Shown here: piece by piece, positions 42,550 to 51,756 of the stretch | Numbering within the stretch: the first letter of the stretch is position 1 | How the letters are laid out: every line of letters starts with the position of its first letter | Assembly (NCBI RefSeq): GCF_042660205.1 | Contig: NZ_JBHSTQ010000005.1 | Span: 124,001 to 188,000 of the forward strand | DNA: 64,000 nucleotides | Origin: Sporolactobacillus kofuensis | Lineage (GTDB): Bacteria; Bacillota; Bacilli; Bacillales; Sporolactobacillaceae | Reading direction: 5' to 3' | Notes under the pieces: model-generated | What the model was told of the DNA's origin: nothing | Seen by the model: only the letters and a program-made list of their open reading frames with translations | The model's database searches: none | Program-made: the position numbers and the translations under genes

Positions 42550-42706
42550 GATGCAATGGACGAGGCAAGAAACTCTGAGATTCTGTATTAAAAATGCGAT
42601 GAGTCGCCATATTTTTAAACAATTTGGCGAAGAAATATACATCAGTTTCAGTTAGCGCGTGGAAATAATAGTTGAACAAAACAAAGTCTATGCAGGAGAT
42701 TTTGGA

Positions 42707-43996
42707 ATGAGTGGGTTAATTCAATTACTTAATGAATATGGTTATATAACACTTTTCTTTGCATTAATGTTAGAACTGATTTGTATTCCAATACCCAACG
42801 AAGCACTCCTTAGCTATGTGGGAATTTTATCGTTTCACGGTCAGATGAACCTCATTTTGTCAATGCTTTCTGCCGGGTTCGGGGGAATCTTAGGAGCGAC
42901 GATTTCTTATTGGATTGGCTATAAACTTGGGGTTCCGTTTTTTCGCAAGTATGGCCGCTATATTCATATGGGTCCTGAGAAAATGGAGCGAATTTCTAGA
43001 TGGTATGGGAAATATGGAAAAGTCTTGCTTGTTTTTTCTTTCTTTATTCCGGGCATTCGACATATTGCAAGCATTATTTCCGGTGTCATTCATCTGCGGT
43101 TTCGATCGTTCTGTTTCTTCTCTTATATCGGTGTCTTCTTTTGGACAAGCACCTTTATCTGGCTCGGCTATGTCCTGGGTCCACAATGGGATAAGTATCA
43201 GGGAGAAATTAAGAAATGGTTGGTGCTGGCAAGTCTGCTCATTGCCCTTGTTGCCCTATGCTTTATTGTGATAAAGAAGAATCGACAGTATATTAAAGAA
43301 TCGCTTTTACTTCTTTTTCAAGAAGTATTTCATCGGTACAAAAGTTTCCTGAAAATCAAATTTTTTATTTTTGTCATTCTGGCTGCGTTTATTTCATTAG
43401 TCACATTGATGATTGGTATGATTCAGGATTTTATCAGCAATGAGTTCACAACGTTTGATAAAGTTTCAAGCGACATAGTTTTCTTCTTGTTTGACTCGCG
43501 ATGGCAGCCATTAATGAATCATTTCTATGAGCTTTCTTCATGGATTGCACTAGGTGTGATCTTCGTATTGACAACGGTCACGATTTTGATTAACAACAAG
43601 AATAAATGGCTTGAATTGCTGTTTTTTGGTATGACATTGACTGGTGGCTTTATCTTTTCAAATGGTGTGCGCTGGCTGTTTCATTTTATGCTAAGCGGGC
43701 ATTCGATCAGTCCTGATTTTCCTAATGAGCCGGCGATGATGCTGCTTATTTTCTACGGATTTTTCTTGATGATGCTGATTCGCCATCAGGATAATTATTT
43801 AATTAGTCTGGTGGAATTCTGTTTCTTGATATTTGTTTTATTAGCCTTTTCCATAAGTGGAATTCGGTTTATGAATATTCATCCGAGTGATTTATTTGCC
43901 GGGTTTGTCTTTGCCTCTGTCTGGGTCAGTGGGCTAATACTTTCTCTTGAATTATTCCGGTTTCTGTCTCTGATTAAAGAAGGTAGCAGAAATTAG
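42707..43996 (+). CDS. DedA-family protein fused to a PAP2-like membrane domain
   Basis: A 429-residue membrane protein. Residues about 1-190 are DedA/VTT: LMLELICIPIPNEALLSYVGIL, GFGGILGATISYWIGYKLG, KVLLVFSFFIPGIRHIASIISGVIHLRFRSFCFFSYIG. After a basic linker, about 220-425 form a six-helix PAP2-like domain. Its catalytic motifs are worn: SGIRFMNIHPSDLFAGF recalls the last PAP2 motif (SRxxxxxHxxxD), but the PSGH motif is replaced by PNEPAMM. The front half may therefore act in lipid scrambling or transport while the rear is probably not a phosphatase. AGGAGA seven bases before the ATG at 42707 sets the start. Confidence 0.82.
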   Translation: MSGLIQLLNEYGYITLFFALMLELICIPIPNEALLSYVGILSFHGQMNLILSMLSAGFGGILGATISYWIGYKLGVPFFRKYGRYIHMGPEKMERISRWYGKYGKVLLVFSFFIPGIRHIASIISGVIHLRFRSFCFFSYIGVFFWTSTFIWLGYVLGPQWDKYQGEIKKWLVLASLLIALVALCFIVIKKNRQYIKESLLLLFQEVFHRYKSFLKIKFFIFVILAAFISLVTLMIGMIQDFISNEFTTFDKVSSDIVFFLFDSRWQPLMNHFYELSSWIALGVIFVLTTVTILINNKNKWLELLFFGMTLTGGFIFSNGVRWLFHFMLSGHSISPDFPNEPAMMLLIFYGFFLMMLIRHQDNYLISLVEFCFLIFVLLAFSISGIRFMNIHPSDLFAGFVFASVWVSGLILSLELFRFLSLIKEGSRN

Positions 43997-44033
43997 ATGC
44001 ATCATCATTAAAGTTGCGGTACCTGTAGCTGGT

Positions 44034-44180
44034 ATCGATCATTTCGAAAAATTTATCGATCATTTTGGAAAAAATATCGATCATTTCGAAAAATTTATCG
44101 ATCATTTTGGAAAAAATATCGATCACTTCAAAAAATTTATCGATCAGATTGGAAAAAATATCGATCATTTTGAAATGAAA
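44034..44180. repeat. 21-bp tandem array, family 3, inverted copy
   Basis: Six units of exactly 21 bp plus a degenerate seventh, beginning ATCGATCATTTCGAAAAA or ATCGATCATTTTGGAA in strict alternation (a 42-bp higher-order repeat). They are the reverse complement of the units at 24548-24673. Intergenic, between a convergent gene pair. Confidence 0.92.
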
Positions 44181-44187
44181 TAAGAAA

Positions 44188-44208
44188 AGCCGAGCGATGC
44201 GCTCGGCT
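44188..44208 (-). terminator. terminator of the aldo/keto reductase gene
   Basis: Nine-base perfect stem AGCCGAGCG / CGCTCGGCT with a three-base loop, followed on the minus strand by TTTTCTTATTT. Confidence 0.88.
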
Positions 44209-44246
44209 CAATCAGGCTCCAGATATGGGCGGCCTATTTTCTATAA

Positions 44247-45182
44247 TTAAGGAAGAATGTTGCCCGCTGCTTGGTAAATGTCATACCATTCTTGGCGAGT
44301 CAGTGTGACATCTGCACCTTTGGCAGATTCCACAACACGTGTCAAATTCGTGGTACCGAGGATTACCTGCATCTCTGCTGGGTGACGCAAAATCCAAGCA
44401 ACCGCGATTGCATTGTTGCTGACTCCATATTTGGTAGCAATTTCATCAATTTTTTTGTTTAATTCAGGGAATTTCGGGTTGTCCAGGAAGACCCCTTCGA
44501 AGAAACCGAATTGGAATGGTGACCATGCCTGAATGGTAATGTCATGTAGACGACAATAATCCAAGATGCTACCATCACGTACATTTGCACCCTCAACGGT
44601 CATATTCACATTGATGCCTGCATCAATCATGCCGGTTGCCATGATACTGAATTGAAGCTGGTTGATTTCGAGGGGTTGACGCACCGATTTCTTCAATAGC
44701 TCAATTTGCAACGGATTCTGATTGCTGACACCAAAATGAAGCACTTTTCCGGCGTCGTACAACGCATCAAATGCTGCAGCGACTTCCTCCGGTTCGACCA
44801 GTGCATCCGGTCGGTGAAGCAGCAAGTAATCCAGATGATCGGTTTGCAGTCTTTGCAAGCTGGCATTGACTGTTTCCAGAATATGTTCTTTTGAAAAATC
44901 AAAAGCTTTATTATGGTCACCATTTCCGCGAACAATACCACATTTAGTTTGCAAGGTGATCTGATCACGCAGGCCTGGCTGTTTGGCCAATACTTTACCG
45001 AACAACGCTTCGCACGCTCCGTCCGTGTATACATCTGCATGGTCAAAGAACGTGACGCCGTTCTCTAGATCAGTCTTAATCAGATGATCCACTGCTTCCT
45101 CGGACATATCCGCGATACGCATACATCCTTGAACAACAGCAGAGCCTAATTTTTTCTCAGGTCCAATTGCGATTTGCTTCAC
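44247..45182 (-). CDS. aldo/keto reductase (YdhF-like)
   Basis: A roughly 311-residue NADPH-dependent oxidoreductase of the AKR superfamily. The tetrad is present: Asp and Tyr in FFDHADVYTDG, Lys in LQTKCGIV, His in YLLLHRPDALV. HFGVSNQNPLQIELL, QLQFSIM and AVAWILRHPAEMQVILGTTNL form the barrel and cofactor parts. GGAGGGG lies six bases before the GTG at 45182, which is preferred to an ATG inside the ribosome site at 45197. It lies alone; substrate unknown. Confidence 0.9.
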   Translation of the reverse strand: MKQIAIGPEKKLGSAVVQGCMRIADMSEEAVDHLIKTDLENGVTFFDHADVYTDGACEALFGKVLAKQPGLRDQITLQTKCGIVRGNGDHNKAFDFSKEHILETVNASLQRLQTDHLDYLLLHRPDALVEPEEVAAAFDALYDAGKVLHFGVSNQNPLQIELLKKSVRQPLEINQLQFSIMATGMIDAGINVNMTVEGANVRDGSILDYCRLHDITIQAWSPFQFGFFEGVFLDNPKFPELNKKIDEIATKYGVSNNAIAVAWILRHPAEMQVILGTTNLTRVVESAKGADVTLTRQEWYDIYQAAGNILP

Positions 45183-45528
45183 ATAAATCCCCTCCATAGA
45201 AAGATTGGGTGGTAAGCCCTTCCATATTTATCATAAAACGAACGGAACTTTTTTTAAAGCGATTCAATTTGAAAAATAAGCGAAAATTCTTGTAGTGTAA
45301 CGTGTAATGCTTGGTTTATTGGGAGTTAGTTTGATCGGGAGGTATGTAACCTCTGCCCATACAGTAGCAAATAACATGAAAGTCGGATTATTGAGCGCGT
45401 CCCGAATTCTCGTATGTGACCCAGCATCAGTTCTCATGATGTACTCTTTAAGGAATAAGAACATGCGGCTTGAACAGAATAATAATTACTTATTGTTTCT
45501 TGAAGATTACTCAAAGGATGACCATGCT
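45183..45528. other. divergent intergenic region
   Basis: An open frame continues through part of it from 45307 but has no ribosome site and no recognisable content; I treat it as the leader of the hydrolase gene. No other structure is seen. Confidence 0.3.
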
Positions 45529-46326
45529 ATGCCATATGTGAATACACCAAAAGGGATCCAATTGTATTATGAAAGTTATGGAACAGGACGACCGGTGATC
45601 TTTATCCATCCTCCATTAATGGGCCACGTTGTTTTTCGTTATCAAGAGGCATTATCCGATCATGTACAAGTGATTCTCTATGACCAGAGAGGGCATGGAA
45701 GAAGCGGGTATCAACCTTCCCATTCGCTTGAACACGTCATCCCGGACCATGTCGACGATCTGAGAGCACTGATACAAGAGCTGGACCTCAAACGACCGGT
45801 GCTTGTCGGCTATTCGAGCGGCGGCCTGATTGCGCTCGCCTATGCATTAGCATTCACCAATGAACTTGGCGGAGTTGTTCTCTCCGGCGGATTCCCACGT
45901 GTTGATTCATCGATCTTATTTATGGAATTCCAGGTCGGAATTCTCATAATGAAAGCACAGGGTATAAATCTGCTTAGCAGACTTCTCGCAAAAGCGCATA
46001 AAGTCACATCAGAAGATGAAATCGTCTTGCGCATGTATGGAAAAAAAGCAAACATGCACGCCGTCTCTGATTTATATAAAGCCGGTTTCCGTGCAGATTA
46101 TTCGTCGAAACTGCCACAATTAGATCAACTGCCCATGCGCATCATCTACGGGACGCGCGACAAATTTATCAACAAACACAAAAAGTATTTTGACACATTA
46201 ACGCATACTAAAATTATTTTTATCGAGAAAGCCTTTCATCAACTGCCCACACATCAGCATGAAGCGTTTAATCGGATTATTAAACAATTTTTACCCGAGA
46301 TTGATCAATACACCATGAAAAGATAG
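45529..46326 (+). CDS. alpha/beta hydrolase
   Basis: A 265-residue hydrolase: oxyanion strand VIFIHPPLMGH, ILYDQRGHGRSG, nucleophile elbow VGYSSGGLIALAYA, acid in IIYGTRDKFI, and histidine in AFHQLPTH. The catalytic triad is complete. AAAGGA ten bases before the ATG at 45529 supports this start. Substrate unknown; no lid features pick out a subclass. Confidence 0.88.
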   Translation: MPYVNTPKGIQLYYESYGTGRPVIFIHPPLMGHVVFRYQEALSDHVQVILYDQRGHGRSGYQPSHSLEHVIPDHVDDLRALIQELDLKRPVLVGYSSGGLIALAYALAFTNELGGVVLSGGFPRVDSSILFMEFQVGILIMKAQGINLLSRLLAKAHKVTSEDEIVLRMYGKKANMHAVSDLYKAGFRADYSSKLPQLDQLPMRIIYGTRDKFINKHKKYFDTLTHTKIIFIEKAFHQLPTHQHEAFNRIIKQFLPEIDQYTMKR

Positions 46327-46427
46327 CGGAAACATGTGTGATTAGAGGTTTTGTTCTCATTGTGTGTGAAGGGAAACTTCATTAGTGCATAAATAAAAAT
46401 TTTTGCAAGTAAAAAATGACCAATTCA

Positions 46428-46604
46428 TTGCGAACATACGGTCACTAATTGTTGTTCAAAGAAAGAAAATGATCCGCCTCATGTGCCATTGCAGTGGCTG
46501 AAGCAGATCAGTTGTAAAACTTTTTAGCTCATGCACTGCTGTCCGCTCATTGCGGATGTTGACAAGCTTGCCCTCACTGTTACCAGCAGAGGGCTTTATT
46601 TAGT
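46428..46604 (+). pseudogene. decayed type I toxin locus, copy 2
   Basis: It keeps the -35 and LexA-like box (TTGCGAACATACGGTCA) and then jumps directly to the last toxin codons (TTCAAAGAAAGAAAATGA), so the -10, ribosome site and toxin N-terminus are deleted. The 3' part remains: hairpin 1 with one mismatch, the GTCCGCTC-TTGCGGA stem, and the terminator GCCCTC / GAGGGC (46570-46594) with TTTATTT. No toxin can be made. Confidence 0.7.
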
Positions 46605-46758
46605 GTATGCACATTGGTACCCGACTAATTAAATTTTCGAAAACTGTATACCTTTTATTAAAAGTGTACAGTTCACCTTTTTTCATAGGCTTAAAGTAGT
46701 ACATAATTAGGTAAAATAATCCAAAAATCAAGAAACACACCCATTTTATTAGATACAT
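46600..46758 (-). CDS. possible small membrane peptide
   Basis: An open frame of about 52 residues: a helix YLIKWVCFLIFGLFYLIMYY, then a basic tail. It lacks a clear ribosome site and I recognise no family. It lies beside the decayed toxin locus. Listed because the hydrophobic pattern is protein-like; it may be chance. Confidence 0.2.
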   Translation of the reverse strand: MYLIKWVCFLIFGLFYLIMYYFKPMKKGELYTFNKRYTVFENLISRVPMCIH

Positions 46759-46905
46759 AGGCTTTTGATCAAGTCGACCTTCCACCTGTGCTTATAGACC
46801 TGCCATTTACAAAAACAATATAGTCAGTTTTCTTAGAATTAAATTTCATCTATTAGACTTTTCTTTGAGAGTTAGTCAATTACATCTTAAAGGGAGTTGG
46901 AATGT

Positions 46906-48342
46906 TTGACGTTTAGAGTTAAGATGCTGACTGTTGCTGTCACTATGTCTCTGCTGTTTACTATGTTTTCGGTGTCTTCCGGATTTTCACAGCGTGCTTC
47001 CGCAAAGACTGCCGAACCGATTGTCAAGAAAGTCGTGCCAACTTTTAATGGTGACTCGCGGACAAATAAAGGTTTCACCTGGTATACGAATCTCGAATCT
47101 TCTGGAAGTGATCTTCAACTGGTCAAGAAGTTGGGTAAGAGCGTCAAAAAGCCAGACTTCAAAAAGGCGCTGACGTTCAAAGGGATAAGCTATGTGTCGA
47201 GAAATGACAGTGGCGAGCGGGTCCATAAGGCTGAAGCGAAAGGATTAAAAGCAGATACAGACTATTATTATCGTGTCGGCGATGCAAAGCAGAACATTTG
47301 GAGCGAGATCGACACGGTCAAAACAGCACCCAAAAAAAATGGTGCATTCACGTTCCTAGAACTGACCGACCCACAAGCAAAAACAGAGGATGAAGGCAAA
47401 CTGGCTGCGGATACATTTAACAAGGCAGCAGAAACCGTAAAAAATTATGATTTTATGACTGTAACCGGGGACTTTGTCGATAACGGTGTTGAGGAAGATC
47501 AATGGGACTGGCTAATCAACAACAGCCGCAGCGTTTGGGGCAATACAACGGTGGTTCCAGCTGCTGGAAATCATGAAGCCAAGAATTATGCGTTTATTGA
47601 TCACTTTAATTTGAAAATGGCAACAAAGAATCAAGACACAAAAACAGGTGCTTATTACTCCTTCAATTATAGCAACACGCATTTTGTTGTCCTGAATACA
47701 AACGAAGACTCCGAACAATATCGTGATTTCACGCCGGAACAAGTGAAATGGGTGACGGCGGACATTAAAAAGGCGAAGAAAAATGGTGCGAAATGGACAG
47801 TCGTCCTGATTCACAAAGGACCGTATACGACATCCAATCATGCGACCGATTCAGATATTATTGACCAAAACGGTGTCAGATACCAGATTGCACCCTTGAT
47901 TGGAAAGCTTGGGGTTGATTTGGTAATCCAGGGGCACGACCACATCTATGCACGCACTTTGCCAATCAACAAGAATAATCAAGCAACACAGCCAACAACA
48001 ATAACAGAATGGATGAATGGCGAAAAAATTGACTATACCGTAAAACCGAATGGTGCAATCTATTATATCCCGGCAACATCTGGTCCGAAAGTCTACAAGA
48101 AAAATACAGATCCGGTGCTCGGTGATACATTTTATAACAAATTTGTCCGTGCCGAAGAAAATCATGCCATGAAATACGGACTTGATCCAAGCGATCCGAC
48201 GCGTCCAGTGCGCGGTGCCGTCCAGAACTTTTCGAGCGTCACGATTAGTAAAAATAAGCTCTCCGTTGTTGTCTACGAGATTGATCGGATCAAGGGCACC
48301 GACGATCCGTATATTATCGATCAATTTGGTATCATCAAATAA
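46906..48342 (+). CDS. secreted metallophosphoesterase (purple acid phosphatase-like)
   Basis: About 478 residues. The signal peptide (TFRVKMLTVAVTMSLLFTMF, cleavage probably after ASA) precedes a beta-sandwich N-domain (about 40-145: NKGFTWYTNL, YYYRVGD) and a calcineurin-like domain. Metal motifs: LTDPQ, VTGDFVDNG, AAGNHE, VLIHKGPY, IQGHDHIYAR. It probably releases phosphate from organic esters outside the cell. AAGGGAG fits the TTG at 46906 better than the TTG at 46897. No Pho-type regulator site was identified. Confidence 0.88.
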   Translation: MTFRVKMLTVAVTMSLLFTMFSVSSGFSQRASAKTAEPIVKKVVPTFNGDSRTNKGFTWYTNLESSGSDLQLVKKLGKSVKKPDFKKALTFKGISYVSRNDSGERVHKAEAKGLKADTDYYYRVGDAKQNIWSEIDTVKTAPKKNGAFTFLELTDPQAKTEDEGKLAADTFNKAAETVKNYDFMTVTGDFVDNGVEEDQWDWLINNSRSVWGNTTVVPAAGNHEAKNYAFIDHFNLKMATKNQDTKTGAYYSFNYSNTHFVVLNTNEDSEQYRDFTPEQVKWVTADIKKAKKNGAKWTVVLIHKGPYTTSNHATDSDIIDQNGVRYQIAPLIGKLGVDLVIQGHDHIYARTLPINKNNQATQPTTITEWMNGEKIDYTVKPNGAIYYIPATSGPKVYKKNTDPVLGDTFYNKFVRAEENHAMKYGLDPSDPTRPVRGAVQNFSSVTISKNKLSVVVYEIDRIKGTDDPYIIDQFGIIK

Positions 48343-48392
48343 ATGCTCAATGTTTTAAATAAATATAATCAATGGAAAATAAGCATTTCTTA

Positions 48393-48426
48393 GGCAGAAT
48401 GGGACTAAACCTGTTCTGCTTTTTTA
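48393..48426 (+). terminator. terminator after the phosphatase gene
   Basis: GGCAGAA-T-GGG pairs with CCT-G-TTCTGC with one internal mismatch, then TTTTTT. Confidence 0.75.
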
Positions 48427-48571
48427 GTTAAGGAATTCATGAGAAATTAAAAAAGCAAAAGGCGACTAACTAATTTTCAAATAAATTTGTATTTTTATTT
48501 CAACTAATATGGTGTCAAGTTGTATACTTGATTACGGAATAATTATTACAAGATTGCAGGGAAAAATTACA

Positions 48572-51415
48572 ATGAACAACAAACTCATCACCAACTCAAA
48601 TGGACAAACCTTTTTATACGAACTGCAGCAGGCGTTTTCAACCTGCGACGAATTTTATTTTAGTGTAGCATTTATTAACTATAGTGGGCTTCAGTTGCTT
48701 CTTGATCATTTGAAGGAACTGCGTGATCGTGGGGTTCATGGGAAGATCATGACGTCTACCTATTTGAATTTCACAGAACCTAAGGCGCTGAAGAAGATTA
48801 AAACCTTTGATAATATCGATCTCAGAGTTTTTGAGGCGGACAAGGTTAAAGGGTTTCATAGTAAAGTTTATATTTTCAAAAGCAATGATGCCTATACCAT
48901 TATGATCGGGTCGTCGAATATTACGCAGAGTGCGCTGAAAAGCAATGTGGAATGGAATGTTGCAACCGTCTCAACGAAACAGAGTCCTTTCTTGGAGAAA
49001 GCCATTAAGGAATATAATGAACTTTGGGATCAATGTACGGTTGCGGATGATCTATTTTTACAGAGGTACCAGAATTTTATCGAAAGTTTAAGGGCCCAAG
49101 TTGCAGCTGCCCATGAACCTTCGTTTAGCAGCTATGGAAACGCTGAAATGCAGAAAATTGTACCGAATCTGATGCAACAGCAAGCAATCGATAATCTCGA
49201 ACGATTACGCGCGCATGGTGAAACACGGGCACTTGTCATTTCAGCGACAGGTACTGGGAAAACATATATGTCAGCGTTTGATGTTCAGAAGTTTCAACCG
49301 AAGACGATGCTCTTCATCGTGCATCGTGAAGAAATTTTAACAAAGGCTAAAGAGACCTTTGAGCGATTGCTCGGTCGCGGCAATCAAATGGGGATGTTTA
49401 CCGGTAACAGTAAGGACTACGAAGGGAAATCTTATATTTTTACAACCATCCAAACCATCAAGGATCATTGCAGCGATTTTCCTGCAGATTACTTCGACTA
49501 CATCATTATTGATGAAGCGCATCACGCCACGAGTCCAAGCTACACGCGTGTACTGGATTATTTTCAGCCGAAATTTCTACTTGGGATGACAGCAACTCCA
49601 GAACGGTGTGACAGTGGTGATATCTTTGGTTTATTCGATAATAATATTGCGATTGAAGTTCGCTTGAATGAAGCGTTGGAGGAGGACTTAGTTCTCCCTT
49701 TTCACTATTTTGGTATCACAGATGTGGATGGCGTTGATTTGTCAGACGTCTCCATTGATGATGTGGCAGAAGTTGCTAAAAGGCTGAAAGTGAACCAGCG
49801 CGTTGACTTTATCATCGATAAAATGAATTTCTATGGATATGATGGCGAGAGCTGTAAATGTTTGGGGTATTGCGTAACCAAGGACCACGCACAGTATATG
49901 GCGGATGAATTTAATAAACAAGGAATTGTCAGCACATATTTAACAGGTGATGATGCACAAACCAAGCGACAAGAAATGATTCGCCGACTTGAAAATGATG
50001 ATGATCCACTTCAGGTGATCTTTACAGTGGACATTTTCAATGAAGGTGTCGATATTCCGTCAATAAATTTGGTGCTGATGCTCAGGCCAACAAATTCGCC
50101 GATTATTTTTATGCAACAATTGGGGCGTGGGTTGCGAAAATACGAGGGTCAGTCCTTTTTAACTGTTCTCGATTTTATTGGAAATCATAGTAAGACGTTT
50201 CTCATTGCCATCGCGCTTAGCGGCAAACGTTTTTATGATAAAGACAGCCTAAAAGTAGCGGTTCACCGTGGGTTTCCAGATCTTCCTGGTGCCACGCATA
50301 TCCAAATGGATCGAATTTCTCAACAAAGAATTATCGAGCAACTGAACCAGGAAAATTTCAGAGCAATGAAATATCTTAAAGAAGAATACCAGGAATTTAA
50401 GAAACAATTTACTGTTGCAGGAAATCGATCGATTCCTAATTATCTGATGGATTATGCCAAATTTGAGAATGCGCCTGATCCCATCAAGTTTATTGCGAAC
50501 AAAAAAACATATCTATCTTTCTTGGCAGCCGTTGAAAAAACCGATGATTTAAAGCAATTGGCCAATGATGAGCCATTCTCCACCATCTTAAAACAATTAT
50601 CAGCTGAGTTGCCGATTAAAAGGCCCTACGAGTTCTGTGCTTTACGTTATCTGATTACCCATAAAATTGTTTCCTGGGAAGACGCTAAGAATGAAGTACT
50701 TAAAGAAATGGAGACGATCGAAGAGGCAACCCTGGAACACGCATTTGAACATTTGAATCAAACGTATGATGATCAAGGGCAGAAATCTCGTGACATCAAG
50801 TTGTGTACCTATGACCGGGAAAATAAGTGTTTAACTCAATCCGAGATCTTTGGCACAATTTGTGAGGATGAACAGCAAAGAACCTATATTCTTGATGTAC
50901 TTAATTATGGACTCTATCGTTATGGAAAAATGTTCGGACATAAGAATTATGGAGTCCCATTTCTGAAACTTTATGAACAGTACACGATGGTTGAGTCTGC
51001 ATTGCTATCAAACTATCAAAAGATCCTTAGCTCATTCCGTGGATCAGGAACGATAAAAAATGGAAATGATTATTATCTGTTTATTGATTTGCATAAGGAT
51101 GACGGAATCAAAGACAGTATCAATTACCAAGATCATTTCATTAGCCCATCGCTATTCCAATGGGAGACGCCTAACTCGAATAGTCAGGATACAACCCAAG
51201 GGCATCGTATTATAAATAATAAGAAGTACGGCATACATCTTTATCTGTTTGTGCGGAAATTCAAAAGTATTGAAAAGAATATTTCTGAACCCTATATTTA
51301 CATTGGTTCAGGGGATGTAGTTAAGTATCGAGGCAATAAGCCAATTACTACTGAAATCGCGCTACATCATGAAGTGCCGATGTCGTTGTATCAAGAATTT
51401 ATTACGAAGGTATAA
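48572..51415 (+). CDS. PLD-like nuclease/SF2 helicase/DUF3427 protein
   Basis: A 947-residue protein. A phospholipase D-like module (about 1-160: FHSKVYIF...MIGSSNITQSA, a single HxK half-site) is fused to a superfamily 2 helicase (Walker A SATGTGKT, DEAH box IIIDEAHH, SAT-like GMTATPERCD, motif VI QQLGRGLRK). A C-terminal region of about 300 residues contains DUF3427 (SALLSNYQKILSS, NDYYLFIDLHKD, HLYLFVRK). The domain set suggests DNA restriction, repair or phage defence; that is inference. ATG at 48572 with AGGGA upstream is preferred to a start 21 codons earlier. It sits alone, between two decayed toxin loci. Confidence 0.87.
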   Translation: MNNKLITNSNGQTFLYELQQAFSTCDEFYFSVAFINYSGLQLLLDHLKELRDRGVHGKIMTSTYLNFTEPKALKKIKTFDNIDLRVFEADKVKGFHSKVYIFKSNDAYTIMIGSSNITQSALKSNVEWNVATVSTKQSPFLEKAIKEYNELWDQCTVADDLFLQRYQNFIESLRAQVAAAHEPSFSSYGNAEMQKIVPNLMQQQAIDNLERLRAHGETRALVISATGTGKTYMSAFDVQKFQPKTMLFIVHREEILTKAKETFERLLGRGNQMGMFTGNSKDYEGKSYIFTTIQTIKDHCSDFPADYFDYIIIDEAHHATSPSYTRVLDYFQPKFLLGMTATPERCDSGDIFGLFDNNIAIEVRLNEALEEDLVLPFHYFGITDVDGVDLSDVSIDDVAEVAKRLKVNQRVDFIIDKMNFYGYDGESCKCLGYCVTKDHAQYMADEFNKQGIVSTYLTGDDAQTKRQEMIRRLENDDDPLQVIFTVDIFNEGVDIPSINLVLMLRPTNSPIIFMQQLGRGLRKYEGQSFLTVLDFIGNHSKTFLIAIALSGKRFYDKDSLKVAVHRGFPDLPGATHIQMDRISQQRIIEQLNQENFRAMKYLKEEYQEFKKQFTVAGNRSIPNYLMDYAKFENAPDPIKFIANKKTYLSFLAAVEKTDDLKQLANDEPFSTILKQLSAELPIKRPYEFCALRYLITHKIVSWEDAKNEVLKEMETIEEATLEHAFEHLNQTYDDQGQKSRDIKLCTYDRENKCLTQSEIFGTICEDEQQRTYILDVLNYGLYRYGKMFGHKNYGVPFLKLYEQYTMVESALLSNYQKILSSFRGSGTIKNGNDYYLFIDLHKDDGIKDSINYQDHFISPSLFQWETPNSNSQDTTQGHRIINNKKYGIHLYLFVRKFKSIEKNISEPYIYIGSGDVVKYRGNKPITTEIALHHEVPMSLYQEFITKV

Positions 51416-51469
51416 AGTGATTCTATTAATCTGATATAAATTTACTAGGTAATAGATGAAATATATGAG

Positions 51470-51706
51470 CGGATCGGTGACACCCTGAAGATTGGGGGTG
51501 ACCTTATGACAACATTTTAAGTACTGACACACATGATTTGTCAAGAAACAAAAAGTGATCCGTCTCATATCCTCGTACAGGCTAAGACGGATCACTTCTA
51601 AATGATTGATTTAGTTAAAGCACTGATTCCGCTCTATGCGGATATTGCCTGACTCAAGCCGTCCGATATGATTGCAGTCACATCGGGCGGTTTTATTTTA
51701 CGCTCT
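51470..51706 (+). pseudogene. decayed type I toxin locus, copy 3
   Basis: It retains the leader (GGTGACACCC, then GGGGGTGA ribosome site) and ATG at 51506, but the reading frame is ATG-ACA-ACA-TTT-TAA and about ten codons of the helix are deleted. Hairpin 1 is a perfect 13-bp stem AAGTGATCCGTCT / AGACGGATCACTT (51553-51597), differing from copy 1 by paired changes. The TTCCGCTC-ATGCGGA stem and a 12-pair terminator (about 51659-51690, then TTTTATTTT) also remain. No LexA-like box is seen upstream. The RNA may still be made. Confidence 0.7.
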
Positions 51707-51756
51707 TACTATCTTTATTCTACACAATTTCTAGAAAAACAAAAATAGAATAAGTC

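Noticed and set aside
42659..42706. Upstream GTG start for the DedA fusion
   Set aside because: No ribosome site before it, while AGGAGA sits at correct distance from the ATG at 42707.
43974..44168. Periodic peptide frame (MIDKFFEMIDIFSK repeats), minus strand
   Set aside because: The same explanation: 21-bp repeats keep any frame open; no ribosome site.
45307..45528. 74-codon N-terminal extension of the alpha/beta hydrolase
   Set aside because: No ribosome site or family resemblance; the core domain starts at the ATG at 45529 with AAAGGA ten bases upstream.
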